Positions 10,483-19,743 of a stretch of DNA of 64,000 bases are shown piece after piece. Under the pieces are notes generated by a model. The model was not told the DNA's origin, did no database searches, and saw only the letters and a list, made by a program, of their open reading frames with translations. Position 1 is the stretch's first letter; each line of letters begins with the position of its first letter. Source of the stretch: Nitrospirales bacterium LBB_01 (GTDB lineage: Bacteria; Nitrospirota; Thermodesulfovibrionia; Thermodesulfovibrionales; Magnetobacteriaceae); the NCBI GenBank assembly GCA_004376055.2, contig CP049016.1:1240001-1304000 (forward strand). Reading direction: 5' to 3'. A program made the position numbers and the translations under genes.

Positions 10483-11394
10483 TTGACCGCATACGTTTTA
10501 ATGGGGCCCACCTGTGTGGGCAAGACAGAATCATCGCTTTTACTTGCCGGGGCGCTAAAGAGCGAAATCATAAGCGCCGATTCCATGCAGGTCTATAAGT
10601 ATATGGATATAGGTACAGCAAAACCCTCTTTGGATAAACTCCGTGCAGTGCCGCATCATATGATTGACGTGGCATTACCGAGTGAGGAGTTTAGCGCTGG
10701 CAGGTTTGTATCGGAGGCGTCGCCGATAGTTAATACCCTTTGTGCACGAGTGAAACATCCGGTTATAGCCGGAGGCACGGGGCTATATATCCGAGCGCTT
10801 TCTGAGGGACTTTTTGAAGGCCCTGCGGCTGATTGGAAATTGAGGCAGCAGTTAGAGTCTGATGAGGTAAATTGTGAGGGGTTTCTCTATAATCTTCTTT
10901 GTCAACTTGATCCCGTTACAGCTTCAAAAGTAACACGAGGCGACACAAGGCGGATAATCCGAGCGCTTGAGGTGATACTTAAGCTTGGCGTGCCAATGTC
11001 AGAGGCTCAAAAAAATACTACTCCTTCTGTTGACTGTGATTTTGTAAAAATCTGTCTAACTAGGGAGCGCACGGAGCTTTATCGGATGATAGAGGATAGA
11101 GTGGATGTGATGGTACACGATGGGCTTTTTGAAGAGGCGAGGGAGCTTTTTGATATGCCGCTGTCTAAGACCACATCAAGAGCAATCGGGTACAGGGAGG
11201 CGTTTTCGCATTTTAGGGGAGAGGTTACATTTGATGAGGCCGTATTAAACATAAAACAGGCCACACGGCGTTATGCTAAGCGCCAGATGACGTGGTTTCG
11301 GGCTGAAAGGGACATCAATTGGATTGATATAACAGGCATTTTTGATCCCCCAAAAATTTATGATAAAATAATTTCGCTTATAGGTACTAATTAG
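10483..11394 (+). CDS. miaA: tRNA dimethylallyltransferase
   Basis: Adds dimethylallyl to A37 of tRNAs reading UNN codons. The 303-residue protein has the P-loop GPTCVGKT at residues 8-15, a DSMQVYKYMDIGTAKP segment and the GGTGLYIRAL motif, all diagnostic. Start is TTG at 10483, preceded by AAGGAG. It lies 64 bp upstream of hfq, the usual partner order in many bacteria. Confidence 0.96.
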   Translation: MTAYVLMGPTCVGKTESSLLLAGALKSEIISADSMQVYKYMDIGTAKPSLDKLRAVPHHMIDVALPSEEFSAGRFVSEASPIVNTLCARVKHPVIAGGTGLYIRALSEGLFEGPAADWKLRQQLESDEVNCEGFLYNLLCQLDPVTASKVTRGDTRRIIRALEVILKLGVPMSEAQKNTTPSVDCDFVKICLTRERTELYRMIEDRVDVMVHDGLFEEARELFDMPLSKTTSRAIGYREAFSHFRGEVTFDEAVLNIKQATRRYAKRQMTWFRAERDINWIDITGIFDPPKIYDKIISLIGTN

Positions 11395-11458
11395 CTTGAA
11401 TTACTTAGGTGAAATTCTTTATTGTATATAGGATAAACCACATAAAGGAGACATATAG

Positions 11459-11704
11459 ATGGGTGGCGTAAAAACGACAAGCCTGCAGGATACTTTCCTA
11501 AATCAACTGAGGAAAGACAAGATGCCGGTTGTTGTATATTTGACAAACGGCGTGAGGCTAAAGGGAACAGTGAGAGCGTTTGACAACTTTGTTATAATTT
11601 TGAAAGATGCCAAACAGCAGTTGATTTACAAACATTCCATCTCGTCCATAGTGCCTGAGGATGACGTAAACGTTAAATATGACGAGCCTCAGCAAGAGCA
11701 ATAA
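11459..11704 (+). CDS. hfq: RNA chaperone Hfq
   Basis: An Sm-like hexameric protein that binds U- and A-rich RNA and helps small RNAs pair with mRNAs. The 81-residue sequence has the Sm1 region ([19 protein letters not shown]) and the Sm2 signature YKHSIS; the C-terminal tail is short and acidic. AAAGGAG precedes the ATG. Its last 26 bp overlap the NUDIX gene in another frame, suggesting coupled translation. Confidence 0.97.
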   Translation: MGGVKTTSLQDTFLNQLRKDKMPVVVYLTNGVRLKGTVRAFDNFVIILKDAKQQLIYKHSISSIVPEDDVNVKYDEPQQEQ

Positions 11705-12098
11705 GGCGGAGAAATCCCCGCTGCCTACGGTTGACATAATCATAAGGTATCGGGAGGGTGTGGTGCTGATTAAACGAAAAAATGAACCTCACGGGTGGGC
11801 TATCCCCGGCGGGTTTGTGGATTATGGGGAATCACTTGAAACGGCAGCGTGCAGAGAGGCTAAAGAAGAGACCGGTCTTGATGTAAGACTTATCAGGCAG
11901 TTTCATACGTATTCCGACCCGGAAAGAGACAAGCGGATGCACACGATAACGACCGTGTATCTGGCAGAAGCAGATGGGGAGGCGGTGGCCGGAGACGACG
12001 CCGCAGAGTATGGCGTGTTTACACCAACAACTCTGCCAAACCCAATAGTGTTTGACCACAGGAGTATTCTTGAGGACTATTTCAATCAGATATATTAA
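11679..12098 (+). CDS. NUDIX hydrolase
   Basis: The 139-residue protein carries a complete Nudix box at residues 45-67: G45, E51, R59-E60 and E63-E64 followed by TG. The family cleaves nucleoside diphosphates linked to another moiety; the substrate here cannot be told. It overlaps hfq by 26 bp and is followed 19 bp later by the SurA-like gene, so it is likely part of the miaA-hfq transcript. Confidence 0.93.
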   Translation: MTSLSKSNKAEKSPLPTVDIIIRYREGVVLIKRKNEPHGWAIPGGFVDYGESLETAACREAKEETGLDVRLIRQFHTYSDPERDKRMHTITTVYLAEADGEAVAGDDAAEYGVFTPTTLPNPIVFDHRSILEDYFNQIY

Positions 12099-12117
12099 CT
12101 TTAGGAGGGTTTTTTAG

Positions 12118-12789
12118 ATGATAAAGTTTATGCACAAACATGCCAAGTTTTTTTATGTATTTTTCTTTTTGATAATTATATCGTTTATATTTTTCTATGT
12201 GGGGCCGATAGATAAGTCCTCATCGGTTGCGCTTATTGAAATCGGCGATAAAAAGGTCTATTCAGAGGATTACTGGCGGGTGTATGACAATATAAAGAAC
12301 TACTACTCAAGCGTCCTTAAGGATAAATTTACCTCTGAAATGGAAAAAACGTTGAATCTTAAGAAAGTGGCGCTGGATGCAATCGTTGATCATGAGCTTA
12401 TGCTTGAGGCGGCAAAGCGTCTTGAAATCAAAGTGTCAGACAAAGAGGTAAGCGAAACGATTCTCCATGATCCGACCTTTATTCGGGATGGCGCATTCAG
12501 GCAAGAGATATACATGAGATTTATAGAGCTAAACCGTATGACGCCTACATACTTTGAAGCTAAAAGACGAGAGGATATCATAGTGAACAAAGTAAGGGCG
12601 CTTATTGAGCTAACTGCTGGGCAGCTTGAGAAGCCTGCCATAGATATAAAGGCTAAGGACAAGGAAAAAATCCTTGAAACGCTCTATGCCAACATGGACA
12701 GAGAACGTAAAGCAAGACTTGTTAAGTCCTACATTGACGGCCTTAAGAAAGCGATACATTTTAAAGTCAGAGAAGATTTAATCGGGTAA
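12118..12789 (+). CDS. SurA/PpiD N-terminal-like membrane-anchored protein
   Basis: A 223-residue protein with one N-terminal membrane segment (about residues 10-28, very rich in F and I) and a helical, charged remainder resembling the chaperone part of SurA/PpiD. No parvulin-type isomerase domain follows, so if the family call is right this is a chaperone-only version facing the periplasm. AGGAGGG precedes the ATG. It ends the housekeeping run before an AT-rich island. Confidence 0.7.
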   Translation: MIKFMHKHAKFFYVFFFLIIISFIFFYVGPIDKSSSVALIEIGDKKVYSEDYWRVYDNIKNYYSSVLKDKFTSEMEKTLNLKKVALDAIVDHELMLEAAKRLEIKVSDKEVSETILHDPTFIRDGAFRQEIYMRFIELNRMTPTYFEAKRREDIIVNKVRALIELTAGQLEKPAIDIKAKDKEKILETLYANMDRERKARLVKSYIDGLKKAIHFKVREDLIG

Positions 12790-12817
12790 GGGGAGTTTCG
12801 TCTGTTTCTCAACAGGG

Positions 12818-13386
12818 ATGAAAGAGGTTTACATGATAGCAGGCCCAAATGGATGCGGTAAGACAACAATTGCACATAAGCTACTGGGTTCATTAGCTCT
12901 GCCTTTTATAAACGCTGATGAGATAGAAAAGGATATACGCAGCGAAAAATCAGAAAGTGTCAGATTTCAAGCCGGTAAGCTGTTTTTTCAGCAGATGGAT
13001 GAATATATCAGGCACAACCGGTCTTTTGTTATTGAAACAACATTCTCCGGCAAAAATTTATCAAGGATTAGTAAACTCAAAGCGAATGGTTACAAGATAA
13101 AAACAATATTTGTTTTTGTAGAGACTCCTGAGATAGCCAAACAGAGAATTAAGGAAAGAGTCAGGCTTGGCGGACATAACATCCCTGATGATGATGTAAC
13201 CAGAAGATTTTATAGAAGTAAGAATAATTTTTGGCATATTTACAAAATTTATCTGATGAATGGCAAATAGTTTGTAATACAGAGCATAATCACTTACTTG
13301 TTGCACAAGGAAGCAACGATAAATATATCATTATGGATCCAGAATATTTTACAATATTCAAGGAGGGCATATATGAGCATGTTTGA
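12818..13386 (+). pseudogene. Zeta-toxin-like P-loop kinase, frameshifted
   Basis: The first frame gives 150 residues with Walker A GPNGCGKTT at 9-17, a DEIEKDIR segment, an ETTFSG motif and an RRFYRSKNNFW stretch typical of zeta-like kinases. At 13244-13249 one base appears to be missing. The next frame continues with LSDEW and a plausible C-terminus through the TGA at 13384-13386. Restored length is about 188 residues. The end overlaps the start of the next small gene, a toxin-antitoxin-like arrangement. The lesion lies in an A/T run, so sequencing error is possible. Confidence 0.75.
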
Positions 13387-13603
13387 TGAAGAAACGCTTA
13401 AAGGATTTCAATTTATTGACAAAATAATAGGAGAAGCGGTTAAGGAGGCACAGGAGAGAAACTGGCAAAACGGACTGCCGAATATTTATTCAAAAAACAA
13501 AAAAATATATTATGAGCTTCCTGACGGGCGGATTATGAACCACGAGGAACTTTGCAATTACGCTGAAACTACCGACCCCAATCTGCTGTTCCTTTGCCGG
13601 TAA
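13373..13603 (+). CDS. Small protein paired with the zeta-like kinase (possible antitoxin)
   Basis: A 76-residue protein starting at the ATG at 13373. That start is chosen because AAGGAGG sits 7 nt upstream and because it overlaps the 3' end of the kinase frame. It is acidic, with an N-terminal helix-like part and a YELPDGRIMNHEEL segment. Small partners of about this size often follow zeta-like kinases. I do not recognise a named family, so an antitoxin role is inference from position. Confidence 0.6.
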   Translation: MSMFDEETLKGFQFIDKIIGEAVKEAQERNWQNGLPNIYSKNKKIYYELPDGRIMNHEELCNYAETTDPNLLFLCR

Positions 13604-13720
13604 ATAAGTAGTGATTACAACATATAATGACAACGTTGCCTGACTGATGGTTGCTCCTTGTAGGCTGGTTTTTTCTTGATATCATTACCCACACTAAATG
13701 GAAAAATCACCATGTTTTCA

Positions 13721-13749
13721 TTGACATATTATCGTCATATGCCTATAAT
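13721..13749 (+). promoter_or_regulatory. Perfect sigma-70 consensus promoter for the TIR operon
   Basis: TTGACA at 13721-13726, a 17-bp spacer, and TATAAT at 13744-13749 match the consensus exactly. Transcription would start near 13757 and leave a leader of about 75 nt before the GTG at 13831. The leader includes a short inverted pair (GCCTTTG/CAAAGGC region near 13790-13804). Confidence 0.8.
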
Positions 13750-13830
13750 ACCAATAGGTTATATTTTATGAGGTTGTTAGCCTTTGTCAAAGGCAGAATA
13801 TTTACATTAGTACGGGGAGGATTATCAGTT

Positions 13831-14335
13831 GTGAATGAACATGTAAGGCGTAAGGTATTTATCAGTTATTATCATAAAGAAGATGAGCGTTATCGTGAAC
13901 TTTTTGAAATACAATTTGGTCATTTATTCATTAACAAATCAGTTCCAAAAGATGAAATAAGCGATGATAATAGTACGAATTATATTAAGCGGTTAATACA
14001 GACAGATTATTTAAAGGATACATCTGTTGTAGTAGTTTTGGTAGGGCAAAATACTTATACAAGAAAACATGTTGATTGGGAGATTTCTGCTGGATTAAGC
14101 AATAAGGTAGGTGGACCCAGGTCTTATAGGTTTAAAATTACCTACATATTCTGGCACTTTACCTCCAAGATTATCTGATAATATCTGTTCAGGTTATGCA
14201 TCTATTTACAGAATGACTACAGATGAGACAGAAATTAAAAACTATATAGAAGAAGCTTTTAACAGAAAAAATACTTTATCAGATAAGATTGATAATAGCA
14301 GATTGCAAATGCAGATAAATAAGAGTTTGAAATAA
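13831..14335 (+). pseudogene. ThsB/MTH538-like TIR-domain protein, frameshifted
   Basis: From the GTG at 13831 (GGGGAGGA upstream) the frame reads RKVFISYYHKEDE, then YIKRLIQ and TSVVVVLVGQNTY, and WEISAGL, matching the TIR-like fold of Thoeris ThsB and DUF1863 proteins. Near 14111-14119 one extra base shifts the frame. The continuation (IGLKLPTYSGTLPPRL, SGYASIYR, YIEEAF) runs to 14335 and looks like the rest of the family. Such TIR proteins make nucleotide signals in anti-phage defence. An unrelated open frame upstream of 13831 should not be taken as coding. Confidence 0.75.
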
Positions 14336-14341
14336 GAGCTT

Positions 14342-15043
14342 ATGATGAATAATGAATTTAACATAATAAAAATATATTTTGATTCAATGTATAATTTACA
14401 AATATTCGTAAATAAATGGTTTCTTATCTTGGTGATAGTTCTTATTTTGGTAATTTTTAGGACAACATTTAAAAAACTGGTGAAAAAATACACAGCTAAC
14501 GGCAGTTATGAAATAGACCATGCAAAAATTGGAATATCTTCAAAAGGGCCCGAGGCGATAATTCAACTGAAACCCAACTATGACGATATGCAGATAGCAT
14601 ATAAATTGTGGGTTGAGGTATGCACAAGAAAAATAGGATTGCCTATAGATTTCAAAAATGACGTTATTGTTGAAGTTTATAATTCATGGTATGAGTTCTT
14701 TAAAATAACAAGGGAGTTAATAAAAACCGTTCCTGTACAAAAGATTCAACAACATAAGAGTACGAAAGACATTGTGCAAATTGCCATAGATGTTTTAAAC
14801 GAGTGTGTCAGACCTCATTTAACAATGTGGCAAGCAAAATTTAGAAAGTGGTATAACGAGGAAATGAAGAAAGACGAGAATAATAATGCCGATGCTGCTA
14901 TAAAAAGCCTTTCACCTCAGTAAATTCAAGAGAAGTATCCTGAATTCAAAAAACTAACTGGTGATATGAATGATGTCAATATTAAGTTAATATATTACAG
15001 GGACAAATTAAAAGAAATATCATTTGGAAAGAATAATTGCTGA
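14342..15043 (+). pseudogene. Single-pass membrane protein beside the TIR gene, interrupted by an in-frame stop
   Basis: The first 193 residues start at 14342 (or ATG 14345). They hold one strong membrane segment (about 25-41) and then a soluble domain with PNYDDMQIAYKLW, IGLPIDF and VRPHLTMWQ segments. A TAA at 14921-14923 stops it, but the same frame continues IQEKYPEFKKL to a TGA at 15041-15043 (234 codons in all), so the TAA looks like a nonsense lesion. I do not recognise a named family. Adjacency to the TIR gene suggests a membrane effector or sensor (inference). Confidence 0.65.
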
Positions 15044-15270
15044 TGGATTTTCATGGTTGCTTATACTATAAATAAGGATGTTTGCATCTATAAATAGTTT
15101 TGAAAATTGCTATACTGATGATTCTGAAATAGCTCTCAAAAAAGGGTTTATTCTGCAAATCTTTTAACAGATTGAAATCATAATTCCACAGCGTTTTGGT
15201 AGTGTTTAAGTCAGGTAGTCTGTTATAATAATCACTGTGCTTAAGTAATAAGCGCTCTGAACACTTATAG

Positions 15271-15936
15271 ATGAACATATTTCTGGAAATAAGAGAAGAC
15301 TTTAGGTCGCTTTTGCAAAAAGACCCTGCCGTTAAGGGTGTTTTAGACATAATTTTGAATCACTCAGGATTCCATGCAGTTGTTATCTACAGGATAGTCC
15401 ACGGGTTGTATAACATAGGGCTTGTGCTGTTAGCGAGGTTTATATCTACGGCAGGAAGGTTTCTGACGGGAGTGGAAATTCATCCTGCTGCTCGTATTGC
15501 TCCCGGATTTGTAATAGATCACGGCATGGGGGTTGTGATAGGGGAGACAACTGAGATTGGACAGGGGTGTCTGATTTATCAGGGGGTGACACTGGGAGGA
15601 ACCGGTAAGGAGCGTGGAAAGCGCCATCCGACACTTGGCAAATACGTGGTGGTAGGGGCCGGAGCAAAAGTGCTTGGGCCAATTGAGATAGGGGATTTTG
15701 TTAAAATCGGAGCAAACTCCGTTGTGCTGAACTCTGTCCCTGCGCATAGTATTGTGGTTGGAGTGCCCGGAAAAGTTGTTAAAGATAAGCAACATATTGA
15801 AAGTGAATTAACGGATGCCCTTGACCACAACTATTTACCTGATCCGGTAGAAAGGAGACTTTACGCTATGGAGCAGTTAATCTATGAACTCCAAAAAAAA
15901 CTTGAATCAAAAAAAGATGGGATTGGTGAAAAATGA
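15271..15936 (+). CDS. cysE: Serine O-acetyltransferase
   Basis: Acetylates serine as the first step to cysteine. The 221-residue protein has the left-handed beta-helix hexapeptide repeats, the [20 protein letters not shown] active-site region and the [10 protein letters not shown] loop. It lacks the long N-terminal extension of the E. coli enzyme, as in many bacteria. Overlaps cysS by 4 bp (ATGA), so the two are coupled. A TATAAT lies at 15224-15229, but I see no good -35. Confidence 0.95.
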   Translation: MNIFLEIREDFRSLLQKDPAVKGVLDIILNHSGFHAVVIYRIVHGLYNIGLVLLARFISTAGRFLTGVEIHPAARIAPGFVIDHGMGVVIGETTEIGQGCLIYQGVTLGGTGKERGKRHPTLGKYVVVGAGAKVLGPIEIGDFVKIGANSVVLNSVPAHSIVVGVPGKVVKDKQHIESELTDALDHNYLPDPVERRLYAMEQLIYELQKKLESKKDGIGEK

Positions 15937-17384
15937 AACTCTATAACACAAAAACCGGTAAAAAAGAACCACTCATACCGTTAGACGGAAACCGGATAAA
16001 CATATACGTTTGCGGGGTTACGGTCTATGACCTTTGTCATGCCGGACACGCTCGGAGCGCCATTGTGTTTGACGTTCTCAACCGATATTTAAAGTACAGG
16101 GGATTTAGTGTTACGTTTGTTAAAAACTTTACCGATATAGATGATAAAATCATAAACAGAGCAAAAGAGCTTGGCATTCCCTGGCAAGAAGTAACCGAGA
16201 GATTCACAAGAGCTTACTATGAGGATATGTCGGCACTAGGGGTTGGGAGCGCCGATATTGAACCAAAAGCGACAGAGCACATTGAGGAGATTAAGACAAT
16301 AATCGCTGGATTGATAGACAAAGGGTTTGCCTATGAGATGGAAGGGGATGTTTATTTTGAAGTAGATAAGTTTTCGGGGTATGGTAATTTGTCAAAACGG
16401 GATTTAGACTCAATGGAGGCAGGGGCGCGTGTTGCCGTAAACGAAAAGAAGCGAAGTCCGAACGATTTTGCCCTGTGGAAAGCCTCTAAACCTGATGAGC
16501 CCTCGTGGGAGAGTCCGTGGGGGCCGGGGCGCCCCGGTTGGCATATTGAATGCAGCGCCATGTCTATGAAGTACCTTGGAACAACTTTTGATATTCACGG
16601 AGGCGGCGCAGATTTGATTTTTCCTCACCATGAAAACGAAATTGCCCAATCAGAGGCTTATAGCGGAAAACCGTTTGTTAACTGCTGGGTTCACAACGGT
16701 TTTATAACTATTGACAAAGAAAAAATGTCAAAATCACTCAATAACTTTTTTACAATCCGCGACATACTTACCGACTTTGACGCCGAGGTTTTAAGGGTAT
16801 TTATGATTTCAACCCATTACAGAAGCCCGATAGAGTTTTCACCGGCTCAGCTTACCCAAACCGAGGCCTCCATAGACAGATACTATTGTACAGTGTCACG
16901 AATTACAGAATTTCTAAATTCTCCTTCAAAAAAGGAAAAACCATCTGGAATTGAAGAAGAGTTTAATAGTTTTATCTTAGCAACGAAAACCAATTTTAAT
17001 GAGGCTATGGACGATGACCTTAACAGCGCCCTTGCTGTTGGTCACGTGTTTGAGCTGATTCGTGAAATTAACCGCTATCTTGATAAGAAACCATCGGGCA
17101 GCCAGGCTAATGAGCTTGTGACCTTTGCCCTTAATACACTCAATGAGATAAAGGGCGTTTTGAACATCTTTCAAAAGACGCCGCAAGAGTGGTATCGCTC
17201 CCTTATAAGGACAAGGAAAATAGAAATTACAGAGGACTCAATAAGTAATTTAATAAATGAGCGGCAAAAAGTCAGAAAAGACAAGGATTTTGCCAAAGCA
17301 GATGAGATACGAAAAGAGCTTGAGGAAAAGGGCATAATACTTGAGGATAAACCTGACGGCACCAACTGGAGAGTTAAAATTTAA
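15933..17384 (+). CDS. cysS: Cysteinyl-tRNA synthetase
   Basis: A class I aminoacyl-tRNA synthetase of 483 residues. Visible are the zinc ligand CGVTVYD near residue 27, the HIGH-type motif HAGH at 36-39, WHIECSAMS in the zinc/active site and KMSKS near residue 268. The C-terminal helical region ends with DGTNWR. Coupled to cysE by a 4-bp overlap, linking cysteine synthesis and use. Confidence 0.97.
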   Translation: MKLYNTKTGKKEPLIPLDGNRINIYVCGVTVYDLCHAGHARSAIVFDVLNRYLKYRGFSVTFVKNFTDIDDKIINRAKELGIPWQEVTERFTRAYYEDMSALGVGSADIEPKATEHIEEIKTIIAGLIDKGFAYEMEGDVYFEVDKFSGYGNLSKRDLDSMEAGARVAVNEKKRSPNDFALWKASKPDEPSWESPWGPGRPGWHIECSAMSMKYLGTTFDIHGGGADLIFPHHENEIAQSEAYSGKPFVNCWVHNGFITIDKEKMSKSLNNFFTIRDILTDFDAEVLRVFMISTHYRSPIEFSPAQLTQTEASIDRYYCTVSRITEFLNSPSKKEKPSGIEEEFNSFILATKTNFNEAMDDDLNSALAVGHVFELIREINRYLDKKPSGSQANELVTFALNTLNEIKGVLNIFQKTPQEWYRSLIRTRKIEITEDSISNLINERQKVRKDKDFAKADEIRKELEEKGIILEDKPDGTNWRVKI

Positions 17385-17452
17385 GGAGAGAGCTATCACC
17401 TCCGCAGCCGAAACGCTTGACTAAATGAAAGACTTATAATTAGAATAATTCC

Positions 17453-18379
17453 ATGTCTGAAGTGACTAATGAGGCGGAACTTTATGATGCCTGCAGGGTA
17501 CTTTTCGGTACGGAGATAAAGGTTGACAGGAATTTCTTGGAGTATATCCAACCCTCTGGGGTAAAAAGCGCATACAGAAAAATGGCTCTTCTGACTCACC
17601 CGGACAGGGTAGAGGCTTTGGGAAAAGATTATCTAAGAAATCTCAACGTGGATTTTCGAAGTGTTGCAGAGGCTTATGAAAAACTCAGTAAGTATTTAAA
17701 GTTAAGAGAAAACGGCTACCAGTTAAGAGGCATTTATACTTCAACAGCAGCTAACTATAACAGCAGCTCATGGCAGCCAAAGGAGCGTACGGGCAGCACA
17801 GCCTCAGCTTCAGGCAGCGGCAGTCAATACGGCAGCGCATGGCAAAATAAAAACAGCCAATACAGCAGACATGGGGGTGGTGCAACATCCTCAGCCTCAA
17901 GCGAAAAGTACTCATGGAATACAAAGGCAACAGGTGATCGTTTCACATTGGGTTCAAAAAATACCGGTCACTGTACAGGCCAAACACAGCAGCAACAAAC
18001 CAACCTTCCAAGACGAGTGCTGCGAATAGGTGAGTACTTATACTACAACGGGCTGGTATCGTGGAAAGACCTGATAGCAGCCATCGTGTGGCAGACTAAG
18101 CAGCGGCATCGGGTTGGAGAAATAGCCTCACGCTGGGGTTGGCTCAGTGAGGATAAGGTTGCGGAATTAGTAAGGGCCAGAAACAAAGGCGAAAAAATCG
18201 GAGAAGCCTTAGTACGCCTTAAAATAATAACTCCGTTTCAATGTAATATGCTTCTTTGGCAGCAGCAAAAAAGCCAAAAGCCTATCGGTGAATACTTCCT
18301 ACAAGAACGCCTCTTAAAGGACAATGATTTAAGTAAATATCTTAAATTTTTAAAAGACCATAACTCTAACTTTAAATAA
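17453..18379 (+). CDS. J-domain protein with low-complexity linker and MshEN-like C-terminus
   Basis: A 308-residue protein. Residues ~38-80 form a J-like domain with YRKMALLTHPDR (HPD at 49-51), which would stimulate an Hsp70. Residues ~98-175 are S/Q/G/N-rich. Residues ~185-300 contain two similar RIGEYL/KIGEAL segments reminiscent of the N-terminal domain of type II/IV ATPases (MshEN-like), though this is only a visual resemblance. Partner and role are unknown. Confidence 0.65.
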   Translation: MSEVTNEAELYDACRVLFGTEIKVDRNFLEYIQPSGVKSAYRKMALLTHPDRVEALGKDYLRNLNVDFRSVAEAYEKLSKYLKLRENGYQLRGIYTSTAANYNSSSWQPKERTGSTASASGSGSQYGSAWQNKNSQYSRHGGGATSSASSEKYSWNTKATGDRFTLGSKNTGHCTGQTQQQQTNLPRRVLRIGEYLYYNGLVSWKDLIAAIVWQTKQRHRVGEIASRWGWLSEDKVAELVRARNKGEKIGEALVRLKIITPFQCNMLLWQQQKSQKPIGEYFLQERLLKDNDLSKYLKFLKDHNSNFK

Positions 18380-18478
18380 TGCTAAAGTTTTGTAAATTGA
18401 TGCCGATAAGTAGAAATAACGACAAAGCGGGTGAGTTCAATAAAATTGTATAGAATAACGTTTAAATAGGAGGAAAAC

Positions 18479-19201
18479 ATGTCAGTTGACAGCATAAGCA
18501 GCAGTTTTTCGTACACAAGCATCCAAATATCGATATCAGAGCAGAGTTCTCAACGCTCGGGTGTTGCTCAAAGTAAAGATAATGGTAATGATAGTGCAAA
18601 AGTGGATGGCGCCAGAGGTGGCGGCGGTCAAATTCATGCTTTTATGCAAAGTGTAATGCAGACTTTGTCTCAGCTGGGATTTACGCCTCCCGGAGTACCC
18701 CCTTCAGGAGCACCAACAGGCACACCAGCCGCCGCATCAACCGGCACACCGGCAGCCGATACGGACGGTGATAAGGATGGCAGCAAATCCAGCGCAAACA
18801 GCGGTGTTAAAGAAGCCCTTCACTCCTTCATGCACAGTCTGTTTCAAGCCCTTAAACAAGGCACATCCGGCACTCAGACATCCTCTACAGATAACAGCAC
18901 AAATACTAATAGCGCGGGGACAAACCCTTTAAGTAACTACAGTGACCTTACATCGAAACTTCAAAATCTTTTGAAGAGCCTAACCTCTAACGCAACTGGG
19001 ACAAACGGCTCCTCATCTGATTTAAATAGCTCTTTCCAGAATCTGATACAGGCACTAAATGGCGACAACTCAGGAACTGCCTCAGCTAATCAACCGACTC
19101 TTCAGACGTTCTTACAGACATTGATTCAAAATCTGACCGGTCAGCAAGGTTCCTCAGCTCCACTTGCTTCTGTAGGCAATATAGTTAACACAGCTACTTA
19201 A
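18479..19201 (+). CDS. Low-complexity S/T/G-rich protein of unknown function
   Basis: A 240-residue protein with AGGAGG before its ATG and a clear hairpin terminator after it, so it is probably expressed. There is no signal peptide or membrane segment. It is rich in S, T, G, N and A, with repeated amphipathic blocks (HAFMQSVMQTLSQLGF, HSFMHSLFQALKQG, FQNLIQAL, FLQTLIQNL) separated by flexible linkers. I do not recognise the family. Confidence 0.6.
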   Translation: MSVDSISSSFSYTSIQISISEQSSQRSGVAQSKDNGNDSAKVDGARGGGGQIHAFMQSVMQTLSQLGFTPPGVPPSGAPTGTPAAASTGTPAADTDGDKDGSKSSANSGVKEALHSFMHSLFQALKQGTSGTQTSSTDNSTNTNSAGTNPLSNYSDLTSKLQNLLKSLTSNATGTNGSSSDLNSSFQNLIQALNGDNSGTASANQPTLQTFLQTLIQNLTGQQGSSAPLASVGNIVNTAT

Positions 19202-19240
19202 GAAATTTAAATTAAAGTCAGAATAAGATTTTAACTACAG

Positions 19241-19276
19241 ACAGACACAGATTCAATAACTTTAATCTGTGTCTGT
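19241..19276 (+). terminator. Hairpin terminator after the low-complexity gene
   Basis: Perfect 13-nt arms (19241-19253 ACAGACACAGATT and 19264-19276) around a 10-nt loop, followed by a TTTGTGGTTT stretch, 40 bp past the stop codon. Confidence 0.65.
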
Positions 19277-19399
19277 TTGTGGTTTAGCATAAACTGGGCA
19301 AATCCTTTCCGTTGTTAAAAGTTCTGCTTCTTTCAACGCATTATACTTAGCTTTTTTAGTGGCCACTAACTATCAATTCGGAAGCATAATCATACCAAT

Positions 19400-19563
19400 T
19401 TGCGCTCAAAGATATAAATAAAAAACTGGATTCCTGCCTTCGCAGGAATGACAAGAAGATAAGGAATGGCAAGAGAGAGGAGTTACGCCACTTAGTCACC
19501 GACCCTCCTCTTTTCTTACCGCCTTTCCTCTTTTGTCATTCCCGCCTACGAGCGGGAATCCAG
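19400..19563. repeat. REPIN-like repeat element
   Basis: Part of a 542-bp gap (19202-19743) with no gene. The left flank (TTGCGCTCAAAGATATAAAT) matches the flanks at 32076, 33245, 44962-45068, 48125-48297 and 55250. Hairpin arms begin at 19426 and end at 19563 with a longer (about 75-bp) middle. Elsewhere in the gap are the terminator at 19241-19276 and a 14-bp palindrome TTAGTGGCCACTAA near 19356. Confidence 0.8.
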
Positions 19564-19743
19564 TCCTTTTTCTCCACCATCATATTACCTTTTTGGAAGC
19601 AACTCAAATTAATCGTCTAAGAGCACTATTATTTTCAAATGATAAGAAAAGTTCTTGACATCTTTACTGATATTGTGTACAATACGCCATATTTATAAAC
19701 TTGTTTGGCCGCATATGATGTTAAAACAACAATGGAGGAGGAA

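Noticed and set aside
13651-13830. 60-codon extension upstream of the TIR gene
   Set aside because: It contains the consensus promoter and the leader, and its residues do not look like the family.
14102-14123. Programmed frameshift in the TIR gene
   Set aside because: No slippery heptamer or clear downstream structure is seen, and neighbouring genes also carry lesions, so mutation or sequencing error is simpler.
15066-15350. 94-codon minus-strand frame before cysE
   Set aside because: It overlaps the start of cysE and has no recognisable domain or ribosome-binding site; the middle looks somewhat protein-like but cannot be supported.
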